The notes under the pieces were generated by a model. It was not told the DNA's origin. It did no database searches and saw only the letters and a program-made list of their open reading frames with translations. DNA of 64,000 bases from Symsagittifera roscoffensis (Eukaryota > Xenacoelomorpha > Acoela > Convolutidae). The stretch's first letter is position 1; each line of letters opens with the position of its first letter. Positions 21,690 through 32,951 of the stretch are shown here, piece after piece. The stretch spans positions 55,410,928 through 55,474,927 of the forward strand of contig NC_087069.1 in NCBI RefSeq assembly GCF_963678635.1, written 5' to 3'. The translations under genes were made by a program, and so were the position numbers.

Positions 21690-21725
21690 AGTATGCTGGA
21701 AATGCCCAGATACAGGAAATATTGG
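21690..21725 (+). CDS. CEP135: CEP135 microexon O (12 codons, possibly optional)
   Basis: A 36-bp open segment flanked by CTGCTGCAG and TGG/GTATGT, phase 0 at both ends, reading SMLEMPRYRKYW. Skipping it would keep the frame between exons N and P. It is the only exon of the gene with a CAG acceptor, and its Pro- and aromatic-rich peptide breaks the coiled coil. It is either an alternatively spliced microexon or a chance pairing of splice-like signals. Confidence 0.5.
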
Positions 21726-22105
21726 GTATGTGTCACCACCCCAGTTGCAGCCGACCATGATTACCCAGCATGAACATGCATTTGTCATCAAATCAATAAA
21801 ACTACTTTTTCGATGTTGTAATGGTCCTATCAATTAAGAGAAAAGTTCATTGTTGTCACGTGTAGTTGATGTATGAAGTTATTTTTTTTCAGCTTATTGT
21901 TCCCACTGCCAAATTTTGAATAATTTAACGAACTAAGTGGAGACTACGAATTGTAGCATGGAGTGTTATAAACTAATTTGGAGGATATTAGAAAGAAACA
22001 TTCATCATTTTAGAAGTTCAAAAATAACCATCTATTTTAATTGGCGCATATACTTTTGTGTCTCGAACTATAATCGACATTCAAATATTACTAGTTTTGT
22101 TTTAG

Positions 22106-22216
22106 TCCATCTCACAACAACTGACTAGGACTGAACAAGATAGAGATGAGCTGAAGGCGAAAGTGATGGCCTACCACAAGGAACTGCAGAGACAGGAGGA
22201 TATCATAGCTGCGCAG
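22106..22216 (+). CDS. CEP135: CEP135 exon P
   Basis: Acceptor GTTTTGTTTTAG, donor CAG/GTTCGA, 37 codons, phase 0. Reads SISQQLTRTEQDRDELKAKV then MAYHKELQRQEDIIAAQ. Vertebrate CEP135 has KEEMKSRVHKYITEVSRWESLMAAKE at this place. The 551-bp intron downstream contains a half copy of the foldback element (22466-22640). Confidence 0.92.
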
Positions 22217-22465
22217 GTTCGATTCCCAACGGCTGCCTTTTGCTTCCCACTCATTTTTTGTCGATTTCTACTCGACAATTGCTATGATGCCTCTCATGAG
22301 AATAAACTGCAAAAAATATTTTTTGACAATTTTTTGCGCTTAAGTTGCTCTAGACTTTTGTTTACATAGTATATAATTTTATTGGCTCAAAAGCTTAATC
22401 CTATAAGTGAATCTTTTTACTATTCGTTGTTATCGTTACTACAGAAATGATTTAAAATAAGCTGA

Positions 22466-22640
22466 CAAAACGCTTTAAACTTGAAATGTAAAACGCGTTT
22501 TTCTCAAATTGGGTTGGCTTCAGGTAAAACATTATGAAGACACAATTTGCCTTGAATTTTAACAGAAATAATATGATGCAGTTTGTATTGCAAATTTTGG
22601 GCTCACATTTTTACCCCAAAAACTTCATTTTGTCTTTTTT
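22466..22640 (+). repeat. Half copy of the intronic foldback element
   Basis: Matches one arm of the large inverted repeat at 24191-24932: ACAAAACGC-TTAAACTTGAA, TTTTTCTCAAATTGGGTTG, and ATTATGAAGACA-AATTTGC occur in the same order. The opposite arm is absent here, so it is a solo arm or truncated copy. Confidence 0.75.
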
Positions 22641-22767
22641 CAAGCTTTGTTCGTTTGTACGGATAGTTTTGATCAGCTCTGTAGAAGCTGTTAATCTTTT
22701 CAGTTGATGACAAAAAACTAAGCGTTTGAGAGTACAAATTAGAATTGTGGGTGTTTGTGTGTGTTAG

Positions 22768-22953
22768 GAGCAGGAGAAGAACCACTTGTTGGGCAGCTAC
22801 AGACAAGCACAGACGGAGTGTGCCAAGCACGAGAACGACAGCCACACCTACCAGACGGAACTGTCTTCTGCCAGACTGGAGATTGTGAGCAAGGAGGGGG
22901 AGGTGAGGAGACTGGAGGAGAGGCAGAGGGAGATGGAGAGAGACATCAAGGAG
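22768..22953 (+). CDS. CEP135: CEP135 exon Q
   Basis: Acceptor GGGTGTTTGTGTGTGTTAG, donor GAG/GTGACG, 62 codons, phase 0. Reads EQEKNHLLGSYRQAQTECAK and ends VRRLEERQREMERDIKE. Vertebrate CEP135 has KENQDLLDRFQMLHNRAEDW then ERVELLEKEIQEHI. The 854-bp intron after it contains the small inverted-end element at 23010-23091. Confidence 0.93.
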
Positions 22954-23009
22954 GTGACGGCAGCACTCATTACTCATAATTGGGTTTTAGAACGCAGCCG
23001 TTCTTTTTT

Positions 23010-23091
23010 GGATCTCTTAAACTATGTCCTCCTCGGTACCTAGTAACGAATATCCCTCCTTTTGCAAAAAGGGGTATAATTAACGAGATCC
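23010..23091. mobile_element. Small MITE-like element (about 82 bp)
   Basis: Begins GGATCTCTTAA and ends TTAACGAGATCC, an imperfect inverted pair, with an inner hairpin (CCCTCCTTTTGCAAAAAGGGG-like, about 23054-23075). A related fragment is at 16163-16222. No coding capacity; class unknown. Confidence 0.5.
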
Positions 23092-23807
23092 TTTTTTAAG
23101 TTTTTTTTTTAATCTCACCAAATGTTGTCGAATGTGATTTATTTTTCGCACCTCACATTTCCAATTTTCAGAGTCAGCAAATCGACATGCATTGATGCTT
23201 TTTAATGTTCTCTCGAGTGAATAAGAAATGATTCAAAAAATGAACTGTTATGAACTAAAACGCTTTCTCCGTGACAATTTTTTCGTATCCTATTTGTGTG
23301 AAATATTAGGAAATGTATCAGGCGCAAAGTGTGTGTAGACCAGTTCTGACTTCGCGGTTGATGAAATATAAGTCTGTAATGGGGCCATTTAGCTGTTTTG
23401 TAAGTGGTCATCTTGTCAGTCACGAGTCTGCGCTATTATGCTTAGGGTTCACAGAGGTTCCATGTGCTTTATTTAGATTAGAAATTTTCATTTTAATTGG
23501 AGGTATGTGCTCTTGTTTAAAGCAATCAAAGCTCAAGAACTCACCCAAATGAAGAAAAGTCATTTTTGGGACCTGAAAAAAAAAGAAAGTGCCATAAGAA
23601 ATGACGTTCAAAGTCTGTAGTTCTAAAATAACATCAATCAACTGCCAATTATTTTGCAATTTCAGGCGCGCATACAATAAAAAATAAAGCTTTCAATCAA
23701 TCTAGCACCTAATTAATGAAAATCTAGTTTCGTTTTTGGTGCCTATGAGTAGTTTTTTTAGTGATTCTAGAATACTAATGTGTACGTGTGTTGTGTTGTG
23801 TGTGTAG

Positions 23808-24017
23808 TACCAAGAGGCCTCAATGCAGTATGAATCACAATTGTCCCACCAGAACAGTACTTTGCACTCTCTCGAGAATCAACTGAAGGGACTGCAGAAT
23901 GACAAGGAGGCTGTGTTGAGTGACTTGGCTGCAGTGAGGGAACTGTGTGTCAAGCTGGACTCCACCAAAGACACTCTCCAGAGGAAACTGGCGCAGAAGA
24001 ACATCGAGTCAGACCAG
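23808..24017 (+). CDS. CEP135: CEP135 exon R (most conserved C-terminal block)
   Basis: Acceptor TTGTGTTGTGTGTGTAG, donor CAG/GTATGA, 70 codons, phase 0. Contains MQYESQLSHQN, LENQLKGLQNDKEAVLSDL and AAVRELCVKLDSTKDTLQRK. RELCVKLDS-K is diagnostic: vertebrate CEP135 has RELCIKLDSGKD and TSGA10 RELCIKLDSSKE. This C-terminal region of the family binds SAS-6 in the centriole cartwheel (known biology, not read from sequence). Confidence 0.97.
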
Positions 24018-24190
24018 GTATGAAGTTCATCTATATGTGCTAATAGAAGGTTTTTCTATTTAAACGGCCAGAAATTACATGAGCTTCTGGTTTTATTGAA
24101 GTGTAGATTTCAATTCGCTTGATGGAATTAATTAATTAATTTCGAACAATCAGATTCGAGCGCTATGATGCAACATGAAAAAATCGCTTT

Positions 24191-24932
24191 CGTGGTACAG
24201 TGCTGATTTAAATTAACCGTACAAAACGCGTTAAACTTGAATTTTAAAACGGATTTTTCTCAAATTGGGTTGAGTTTAGGTGAAAGCTTATGAAGACAAA
24301 ACTTGCTTAAAGTTTCAGCAGAATTAATATGGTGTAATTTGTTTTGCGAAATTCGGGGCCAAAATTTCACCCCAAAATTGAGTCATTTTGGTTTTTCTTA
24401 GTTAATCAAAAATTACGCCGAAAATACCCAGTCAATCACAGACATAATTATATCAAAGTGAGCCCCTTACGTAGCCCAACAAACTTTATGAAGGGTATAA
24501 TCTCCAAAAAATGCAAATTGTTTAAAAATTGTTTTTAAATAAAAAGTTGGTATTTTATATAGTAAAAATGACCTTTTTGTCTATCAAACAAAAATAAATT
24601 AACTTATACAATATTTTGGAGATTATACCCTTCATAAAGTTTGTTGGGCTACGTAAGGGGCTCACTTTGATATAATTAGGTCTGTGATTGACTGGGTATT
24701 TTTGGCGTAATTTTTGATTAACTAAGAAAAGCCAAAATGACCCATTTTTTGGGTAAAATTTTGGGCCCGAATTTCGCGAAACAAATTACACCATATTATT
24801 TCTGCTAAAATTTTAAGCAAGTTTTGTCTTCATAAGTTTTCACCTAAGCTCAACCCAATTTGAGAAAAACGCGTTTTAAATTTCAAGTTTAACGCGTTTT
24901 GTCCGGTTAATTTAAATCAGCACTGTACCACG
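24191..24932. mobile_element. Foldback element with about 320-bp inverted arms
   Basis: Arms 24191-24510 and 24613-24932 are reverse complements over nearly their full length, from CGTGGTACAGTGCTGATTTA inward to GGGTATAATCTCCAAAA, around a roughly 100-bp AT-rich centre. A solo arm lies at 22466-22640. The sequence just outside the right arm (to 24998) recurs inverted at 54029-54115. It sits in the intron between exons R and S, so the pre-mRNA would contain a long hairpin. No transposase; a non-autonomous MITE/foldback. Confidence 0.88.
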
Positions 24933-25063
24933 TGAAAGTTCTAGACGCGAAAAAACGGCCTTGAGTCGCAAAAAAAGAGCTTCGCTGAACAAAATAACAG
25001 TCTGAGTGTGTGTAGTATGAATTTAATACTCCATCTCTAATATGTATGTGTTTGTGTGTGTAG

Positions 25064-25266
25064 CTTGTGAACCAGTTGGAGGATGCGAGGCAGGAAGTGG
25101 AGCTACTCAAGAAACAGATCGAGAGTGAGAGTCAGACTATCAAGAACCTGGAGGACCTGCTGACCTCCAACAGGGAGAAGGAGTTCGCCTGCCAGCTGTC
25201 CAGTCAGGAGAAGGAGACGGAACTACAGCTGTACAAAGAGAGACTCGCTCTCTCGGAGAACAAGAG
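25064..25266 (+). CDS. CEP135: CEP135 exon S
   Basis: Acceptor GTGTTTGTGTGTGTAG, donor AAGAG/GTCAGT, phase 0 in, 2 out. Reads LVNQLEDARQEVELLKKQIE, SQTIKNLEDLLTSNREKEFA and KETELQLYKERLALSENK. Vertebrate CEP135 has HTVKNLESLLATNRDKEFHS and TEIQLLKEKLTLSESK, so this exon is aligned with confidence. The 608-bp intron downstream shows nothing recognised. Confidence 0.97.
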
Positions 25267-25874
25267 GTCAGTACTCGCACTCCTAATGATGTAACTAACA
25301 TGTTTAAATATAAAAGACATTCTAGACGCATTGTAGTAGAATTTCATTTTCATTGATTCGAGGAGTACATAAGCTTTTTTTAATGTTGAAGTTATTAAGA
25401 TGTGAGTAAAAATAAAGAAGGAGCGAAAGTATTCGGCACGTTGGTCTTGCTTTATATTAGAATCGAGTCATCTAATAACTCACTTTTCATCTTAACCAAT
25501 TGGTGGTTTAAGAATGGAAGCGGATAAAAGTTTCGAATACAATTGGTTAGTAAATATTCTTCCTCTGTTCTCACGCTTTTCCCCAGTTTCTGGGGTCTTT
25601 CCGAAATCTATTTTTGTTCTGTATGATTTTATGATACCTACGTAGTAATTTAAATGGATTTTTATTGTTTCCTTTTGCCACTATTTAAAAAACTGCCAGA
25701 AACTAAGTTTTCAGACATGACAAATTTCTCAAACGAATTTTTTGCGAGTTATCGTTTTGATCATCTAAAGGTGCTGTTTTAAAAGTTATCGGACGGGCAG
25801 TTAAGTAACTATGATTTTTGAATAGCCTCATATTCTGCATTAGTGATGATGACTGTGTGTTGTGTTTTGTGTAG

Positions 25875-25979
25875 TGGTTCACTGCAGCGAGAGATCCAGA
25901 GCTTCAAGACTAGACTGGGAACAGCCGAGGCAGAGCTGGAGAGGAGCAGACGCCAACTCACCAACGAACGATTCGAACG
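25875..25979 (+). CDS. CEP135: CEP135 exon T
   Basis: Acceptor TGTTGTGTTTTGTGTAG, donor CG/GTGACT, phase 2 in and 2 out. Reads SLQREIQSFKTRLGTAEAEL then RRQLTNERFER, matching KRQISTERYER near the vertebrate C-terminus. The 393-bp intron that follows is unremarkable. Confidence 0.95.
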
Positions 25980-26372
25980 GTGACTATAATCTATTCACTC
26001 TTTATAAATGCAGAACACGAAGAGACATATAAAACTGAGAGGTACAGACCCATTTAGGGGGTGAATTCTCATGACAGAATTATCGAAATGTCTTTTTTAA
26101 CCAATCAACGGGTTTTAAATTCTCAAAAGTTTCACGCTTTTTGAACAGGATTTTTTGGTATTGACTATTTATTTGGCGATATATTTTCGGGTCTGAGGTA
26201 CTAACCAGCGGCCCTTCGAATGGTAATAGACACAAACTGGTTACTGATTACAATTGTCAGTTATCGTTCAAATTGGTTCTCTGATCATGCTTCTTGTTTC
26301 TTCTCAGTATATCGGAGAAGTGGCCGTGTTGTTGTCATTGTTGTGTGAGTGAATAGTGCTGTTATGTTGTAG

Positions 26373-26432
26373 GGAGCGAGTAGAGCAGGACCTGAGGAGA
26401 GTGAAGCAGGGAAGATACTCCAGCCCCACCAG
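26373..26432 (+). CDS. CEP135: CEP135 exon U
   Basis: Acceptor GCTGTTATGTTGTAG, donor CAG/GTAAAC, phase 2 at both ends. Reads ERVEQDLRRVKQGRYSSPTR, corresponding to ERAIQEMRRHG in CEP135. The SPTR tail repeats the motif seen in exons E, F and V. The 450-bp intron downstream carries part of the dispersed hairpin repeat (about 26470-26520). Confidence 0.93.
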
Positions 26433-26882
26433 GTAAACAAATCAGTACCCTGTTCGTCACCAACTTGCTATAAACTGCTTTTTGTCGTGTTCTCCCTAGT
26501 GTTTGCGAAGCTTCATAAGGATGCTTAATTTGAAGTTCTCTAGTTTGATAGCTCTTACCATTCAACAGGTTCGAAATTTAGGATTAGATTTTTTTTAAAT
26601 CTTAACTAACGAGAATGTTATTCATGAATATGATCTAACAAACAATGCATATGAGTAGTGGCTATGTCTGCACCTCTCAATCGAATGTTTGAGGCCCTCC
26701 ATGATATGTGATCGTTGCTTGAGGGTGAGGCATCATTACCCTGCCCAGAAAAGTAACCAAAAAATTGCATGTAATTCTTAACTAGGGGCACAACAGCTGT
26801 TATCTGTAACAGTTCGCATGTTGGTCCTTTCCGTTGTGGATAAATCGTCTTAGATGCAATCCTGACTAAATGTTTGCCCTAG

Positions 26883-27054
26883 GTCCCCCTCCCCTACAAG
26901 GGTGCGAGTAGTGTCCCACTCCTTCTCTCACTCGCAGGGGGCTCATCACAGTAGTAGCATCTCTGCTACCAATGCTGCTGCGGCTAATCCAGCAGTCGTC
27001 ATGGACCCCTGTTCATTGTGTGGCCAGACCACACTATGTCCAGAGCGGTCATAG
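26883..27054 (+). CDS. CEP135: CEP135 terminal exon V with stop
   Basis: Acceptor AATGTTTGCCCTAG; completes an Arg codon and reads SPSPTRVRVVSHSFSHSQ, a Ser/Ala/Asn-rich tail, then MDPCSLCGQTTLCPERS and a TAG stop at 27052-27054. Vertebrate CEP135 also ends in a short Ser/Pro tail (SPSHSPEH). The terminal CxxC plus a further Cys is not something I recall from the family and could be a lineage-specific feature. Confidence 0.88.
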
Positions 27055-30000
27055 TTATGGATTGAGATAATAATATCAAAGGTTGAAAAGCGGCCATAGC
27101 ATATCATCATGTCTATACTAATCACTAGATGGAAAAACACAGCACAGCGACAATAAGCAAAAATATCGTTCTTAGCAAATCAGCTTAATTAAATATCATC
27201 AAAGTTTTTAGACAGTAGAATTTCATGCGTACGATGGACTTAGCGCGAACTAACTTAGTTTGCGCGACCAGAGATTTCAACAAAAAGTAAAAATAAAAAC
27301 GAGGCAAATGTTACCATTTCTGAAATATCCGCGCGTTTATTTTTTTTTGAAAGAGCCACGAATGATCTTTCATTTCTGTTCAGGAGCAGTGGAGTTGAAA
27401 GATCTACAGAAGAGCGCAGATACAATTTGGAAGACTGATATGATCAGCACGTTTAACCATACCTGCTCGCAAAAATTATCCTCTCTTCTGTCGACCCTTA
27501 TCAAGGATCCTTTTCAACATATCCGACCCGATCTAGCCTTCTTAGCGTTTCAGTCTACTTAAGAGAAAACTCCTAGAGTTTGTAAACTGAAACTATCTCA
27601 AATGTTACCCGATGTCAATGACCAATTTTAAAAATGCTGCTAAACTAGTAATAAAATAATGATTGAATCGAATATAGTGTGACGCAATTTGTAAATTCTG
27701 TTACTTTCTTATTTTTTTGCGATTAAATCTTCTACAATTCTTATTTTGATTTCAATGAATCGTCAATTCAATGCCTCTCAAATAAAACCCAATGTGTAAT
27801 GTTATGTACAATAGTTTTTGGCCCATCACTTAAAAATAACCACCAGATTAGTTCAGTTGTGAACTTGAATAAAGAGTTGCTGCTTTTGATTTGGTTTGGA
27901 GTCACTCAACTTTATTTGTACAGTTTCCTATGTCGATTTCAATTAACTGTTTCACCCTCTCTTCGTATTCACATCTCTCAGTTCAACTAGGGGCGTATTA
28001 AAGTGGACATGGATGCACTGACTCACCCTCTCTTAATGAGTACATCCTCATTCTAATTGTTTTTAAAGGGTGACTGAACGTCGTGAAGACATTTAGATAA
28101 AACTTTTTTAAGGTGTTCGTTTTTTAAAAGTCTCCCATAATCAAATTGGTTTTTAGTTTGCTTTAAAAAATGTTTTAATTTACAGCTCACTAGTGCAATA
28201 AATGTTTTGATCAGCATCCCTTGACCTATTTTCTCTTCACGTTTCCACGAATAATCATCAGAATGAGTTAGAGTGATAAATCATATTAATTAAGCCCTAT
28301 CATTCGTGAAAGTTAGTTTTTTGAGTTTTAATGCTTTTTGGAATTCAGAGTACTTCAAAACACGTAACTAGTAATTTGATTTTTTTGAGAGTCATGAACG
28401 TAGTGAATTCTTATATAGGTCTTGCTGATTTGTTTTCAGGAAGAAGTCATAAAATATTGATACACCTAGGTATAATGGACTTTTTGAGTTCAATTGAAAT
28501 TCATCTGCTGAAAGTGACGTAAAAAGCACTCGCTAAATACAAATGTGGAAATGGCGCGAAAAAACGTGAACGATTTCTAGTTTCGAAAGAGGAATTTACT
28601 TTTAAGATTTCCCAGCGGAATGAAAACTTTACCTGTTGATCCAGTTATCTCAAGTTGGGTTCATGTTATCAAAAAAGCGTCGATCATAAAATTTTTTTAG
28701 AAATTCAAAGAGCATAAAGGAATCTATTTTTTCTTTAAAACTCGAAAGTTGACATTTTTTCCGTTTTTTTTATGTTAACTTGCGTTCATCAATCTTTTCC
28801 AATCTTCAATTGGCTATGTTTTGTTTTGCTAGTCAATTTTCTACAGAATTTTAGTCCAATTTGTTTAAATAATTATGATTGTCGAATATGCTTAGTCTCC
28901 AGTTTTGCGTTTAAATCCTTTTTTATAACGCAGAAAAAAAAACTTAGTGACTCTCTATGTTTGATCGGAACATGCTACTTGCAGAGTAACCGGATATCCT
29001 GGTTTCAAATTGGGTTTGTTTTATAAAGAAAGTTGGTTGAATCATAGATTCTTGAACTTTCAAGAGCCCTTACTTATTGTATTTTGTCATCAAAAGTTGG
29101 AAAATGTACCCACAAAAAACAGTTAATACTCTGCTATTAAAAAATTCTTCCATTTTTGTTTGTCTGCTAAATTTGTCGTCTTTATTGCTTTATTACTGAC
29201 ATTTTTTTGCTACAAGCAGTTCTCATTAAAATTGAAAGTTTTTTCTAGTTTTTTTTTAAATTTAATAATTTTATTTTTATGCGTAAAACCTTCATTTTTC
29301 TTTAATTGATTTGACTACACAGATTTCCACTTTTTTGATGATTTTTTTTCGGCTTAACGGCAGTTAACCTACTGGCAGTTTAATTGCTGTTAGTAAATGT
29401 TTTTGAATACTTAATTAACACCGGCTATTGCGGCTATTGTGTATCTGGACGTGTATTTCTCTAACTGAACTTCATTTCCAAAAAATTTGAAGTTTTTGGA
29501 TTTCCTTTCTTATTTTGTCTGTAGGCTTGCTATGCTAAAACGCTGTTAAATCGCAATTACTGCAACTACTGCTTTTTGCTCTATCAAACAAGCACAGTGC
29601 AAACGAAATGCCTTCATCTAGTGTCACTGGCATCAAAAACAAGACATAATCTACATCAAACCTACCAGCAAGTAAAGCATTGGCCAAGATAATTTTTCAG
29701 CTAGAGCACCGTTTTTTTTTCGTATCAGGAAATTTGCTGGAGAACCCATAAAATAGATTTACTGGGTAAACCTGTTTACTTCTACCATTCATAACAATCA
29801 TGACCTCATAAACGACAAAAAGATGAGCTACATACAAGTATTGTTAGTATGATTGGCTAGAGAAGCCATATCGGGATTCCTTGGAAACACTATTTTTACC
29901 CGAACAAAAAACGATACCTTTCTGGTCATTTACGCTGCTTTTTGCGAAAAACGTGTTCAAATTTTTCAGTGCTCATGTGTTTAATACTGAACTAAAGTGA

Positions 30001-30399
30001 ACCTGTTTGCTGAGAATAGCCAGGAATAAAATATATCTTTCATAAAATTGAAGCGGAGAGAACACTCAATTGACAAAAGCTTGGAATATCGCGTGTTTCT
30101 CGATTTCAAGATGTCTTTGAAAGTAGTAATGGATTCTTTTTGTTACCACATGTTTTTCAAATAATGTTATTTTTGAATCTTTTTGGTAGAATCGATTGAA
30201 TATGTAGCTTTTTCATTACATTTAAGGATCAAACCCTCTACCAAGCGATGTTAAAGAAAAACAATGACTGACATCCTGCGAATAAGTACTGAAAACGGCT
30301 TGATATGGCGTCAAATCCGTAAAGTCAAGATTATCTAGACTGTCAAAACATACGCAAAGGGAAAATGTTCAAGTTTCGCTACTTTATAAACTAAAGGAC
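27055..30399. other. CEP135 3' flank and intergenic DNA
   Basis: No supported gene. Short open frames (100 codons at 27260-27562, 84 at 28772-29026) have no recognisable motifs. A further copy of the CTTCAATTGGCTATG repeat family spans about 28390-29000, with ATGGCGCGAAAAAACG and GATCGGAACATGCTACTTGC landmarks. The rest is AT-rich and unremarkable. Confidence 0.55.
27650..27655 (+). terminator. Candidate CEP135 polyadenylation signal
   Basis: AATAAA about 600 bases past the stop codon. Other AATAAA-like hexamers lie further on (around 27781), so the choice is uncertain without transcripts. Confidence 0.35.
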
Positions 30400-30875
30400 C
30401 CGGGTTGAGGTCCGCGACTTAAGAAAAGACTTTATAAGTCGCGCCGCATACCATTTTCAGACTTGATTTCGCAGTCGCGCCGTGTGCTTAAGTCGAACCG
30501 TCAGTCTATTATTAAGTCGCGCCGTCAGTCTTTATTTAAGTCGCGCCGCTTAAGTCTTTTCTTAAGTCGCACCGTCAGTCTTTTCTTACGTCGCGCCATC
30601 TTTTTTTTCTTAAGTCGCGCCGTCAGATTTTTCTTAAGTTCAGCCGTCAACTTTTTCTGAAGTCGCGCTGGTCGCGCCGTTACTTAAGGTTGCGCCGGTT
30701 CCGACGGTTGTTTAAGTCGCGCCGGTCGCGGCGGTTTTTTTTTCAGTCGAACCGATCTTCAATTGCAAAGAGTCGGTCGCGCTTGTCTGGAATTGCCAAT
30801 ATAAAGTCGCACCGGTCTAGAATTGCCAATTTTGAGTCGCACCGGTCTTTTCTAAAGTCGCGGACCTCGACCCGG
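30400..30875. mobile_element. Minisatellite enclosed by 31-bp inverted ends
   Basis: Ends 30400-30430 and 30845-30875 are reverse complements with two mismatches (core GGTCCGCGACTT / AAGTCGCGGACC). Between them lie about 20 degenerate copies of AAGTCGCGCCGTCAGTCTTT-like sequence of 18-30 bp; the repeat unit shares AAGTCGCG with the ends. This layout, inverted ends around an internal tandem array, is seen in some non-autonomous elements and foldbacks. The open frames across it are repeat translations. Confidence 0.8.
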
Positions 30876-31081
30876 CGGATATAATCAATTCCGAAAGTGT
30901 GTTGGCTCTCTTTTGTAACTGCTCACTCCGTTATATTATTGTACTTGTCGTACTCCTTAAAGCCTTAGGTTAAGAATTGTTGACTCATTGTTTGAACTTT
31001 AAGAAAAAATTTTTTCATAGTCTACCACTTCTGAGACTAATGGTCCAATGAAAATAACGACGATGAAATTTCCCTGCGTAA

Positions 31082-31281
31082 NNNNNNNNNNNNNNNNNNN
31101 NNNNNNNNNNNNNNNNNNNNNNNNNNNNNNNNNNNNNNNNNNNNNNNNNNNNNNNNNNNNNNNNNNNNNNNNNNNNNNNNNNNNNNNNNNNNNNNNNNNN
31201 NNNNNNNNNNNNNNNNNNNNNNNNNNNNNNNNNNNNNNNNNNNNNNNNNNNNNNNNNNNNNNNNNNNNNNNNNNNNNNNNN
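31082..31281. other. Assembly gap (200 N)
   Basis: Exactly 200 undetermined bases at the left edge of the CATA array; the round number suggests a placeholder of unknown true size. Confidence 0.99.
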
Positions 31282-31731
31282 CATACATACATACATACAT
31301 ACATACATACATACATACATACATACATACATACATACATACATACATACATACATACATACATACATACATACATACATACATACATACATACATACAT
31401 ACATACATACATACATACATACATACATACATACATACATACATACATACATACATACATACATACATACATACATACATACATACATACATACATACAT
31501 ACATACATACATACATACATACATACATACATACATACATACATACATACATACATACATACATACATACATACATACATACATACATACATACATACAT
31601 ACATACATACATACATACATACATACATACATACATACATACATACATACATACATACATACATACATACATACATACATACATACATACATACATACAT
31701 ACATACATACATACATACATACATACATACA

Positions 31732-31765
<34 letters not shown>

Positions 31766-32868
31766 CATACATACATACATACATACATACATACATACAT
31801 ACATACATACATACATACATACATACATACATACATACATACATACATACATACATACATACATACATACATACATACATACATACATACATACATACAT
31901 ACATACATACATACATACATACATACATACATACATACATACATACATACATACATACATACATACATACATACATACATACATACATACATACATACAT
32001 ACATACATACATACATACATACATACATACATACATACATACATACATACATACATACATACATACATACATACATACATACATACATACATACATACAT
32101 ACATACATACATACATACATACATACATACATACATACATACATACATACATACATACATACATACATACATACATACATACATACATACATACATACAT
32201 ACATACATACATACATACATACATACATACATACATACATACATACATACATACATACATACATACATACATACATACATACATACATACATACATACAT
32301 ACATACATACATACATACATACATACATACATACATACATACATACATACATACATACATACATACATACATACATACATACATACATACATACATACAT
32401 ACATACATACATACATACATACATACATACATACATACATACATACATACATACATACATACATACATACATACATACATACATACATACATACATACAT
32501 ACATACATACATACATACATACATACATACATACATACATACATACATACATACATACATACATACATACATACATACATACATACATACATACATACAT
32601 ACATACATACATACATACATACATACATACATACATACATACATACATACATACATACATACATACATACATACATACATACATACATACATACATACAT
32701 ACATACATACATACATACATACATACATACATACATACATACATACATACATACATACATACATACATACATACATACATACATACATACATACATACAT
32801 ACATACATACATACATACATACATACATACATACATACATACATACATACATACATACATACATACAC
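31282..32868. repeat. Long (CATA)n microsatellite
   Basis: About 1587 bp, near 397 units, of perfect ATAC/CATA repeat with a single visible substitution (CATATATACATA at about 31758-31765). It abuts the assembly gap, so the true array is longer. Long open frames on both strands are artefacts of the repeat. Confidence 0.99.
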
Positions 32869-32951
32869 GTTCTACCCATGATTCGACTCATCATTCGACC
32901 CATTTTGGGCCCATGATCCGACTTTGATCGACTTTAGCCTTCGTTTGGCCG

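Noticed and set aside
22603-22977. 124-codon minus-strand frame
   Set aside because: Shadow of CEP135 exon Q, leucine-rich only because the sense strand is Gln/Glu-rich.
30999-32916. Very long open frames (607-634 codons) on both strands
   Set aside because: Translations of the CATA repeat (MYVC or HTYI repeats) running through the N gap; not genes.
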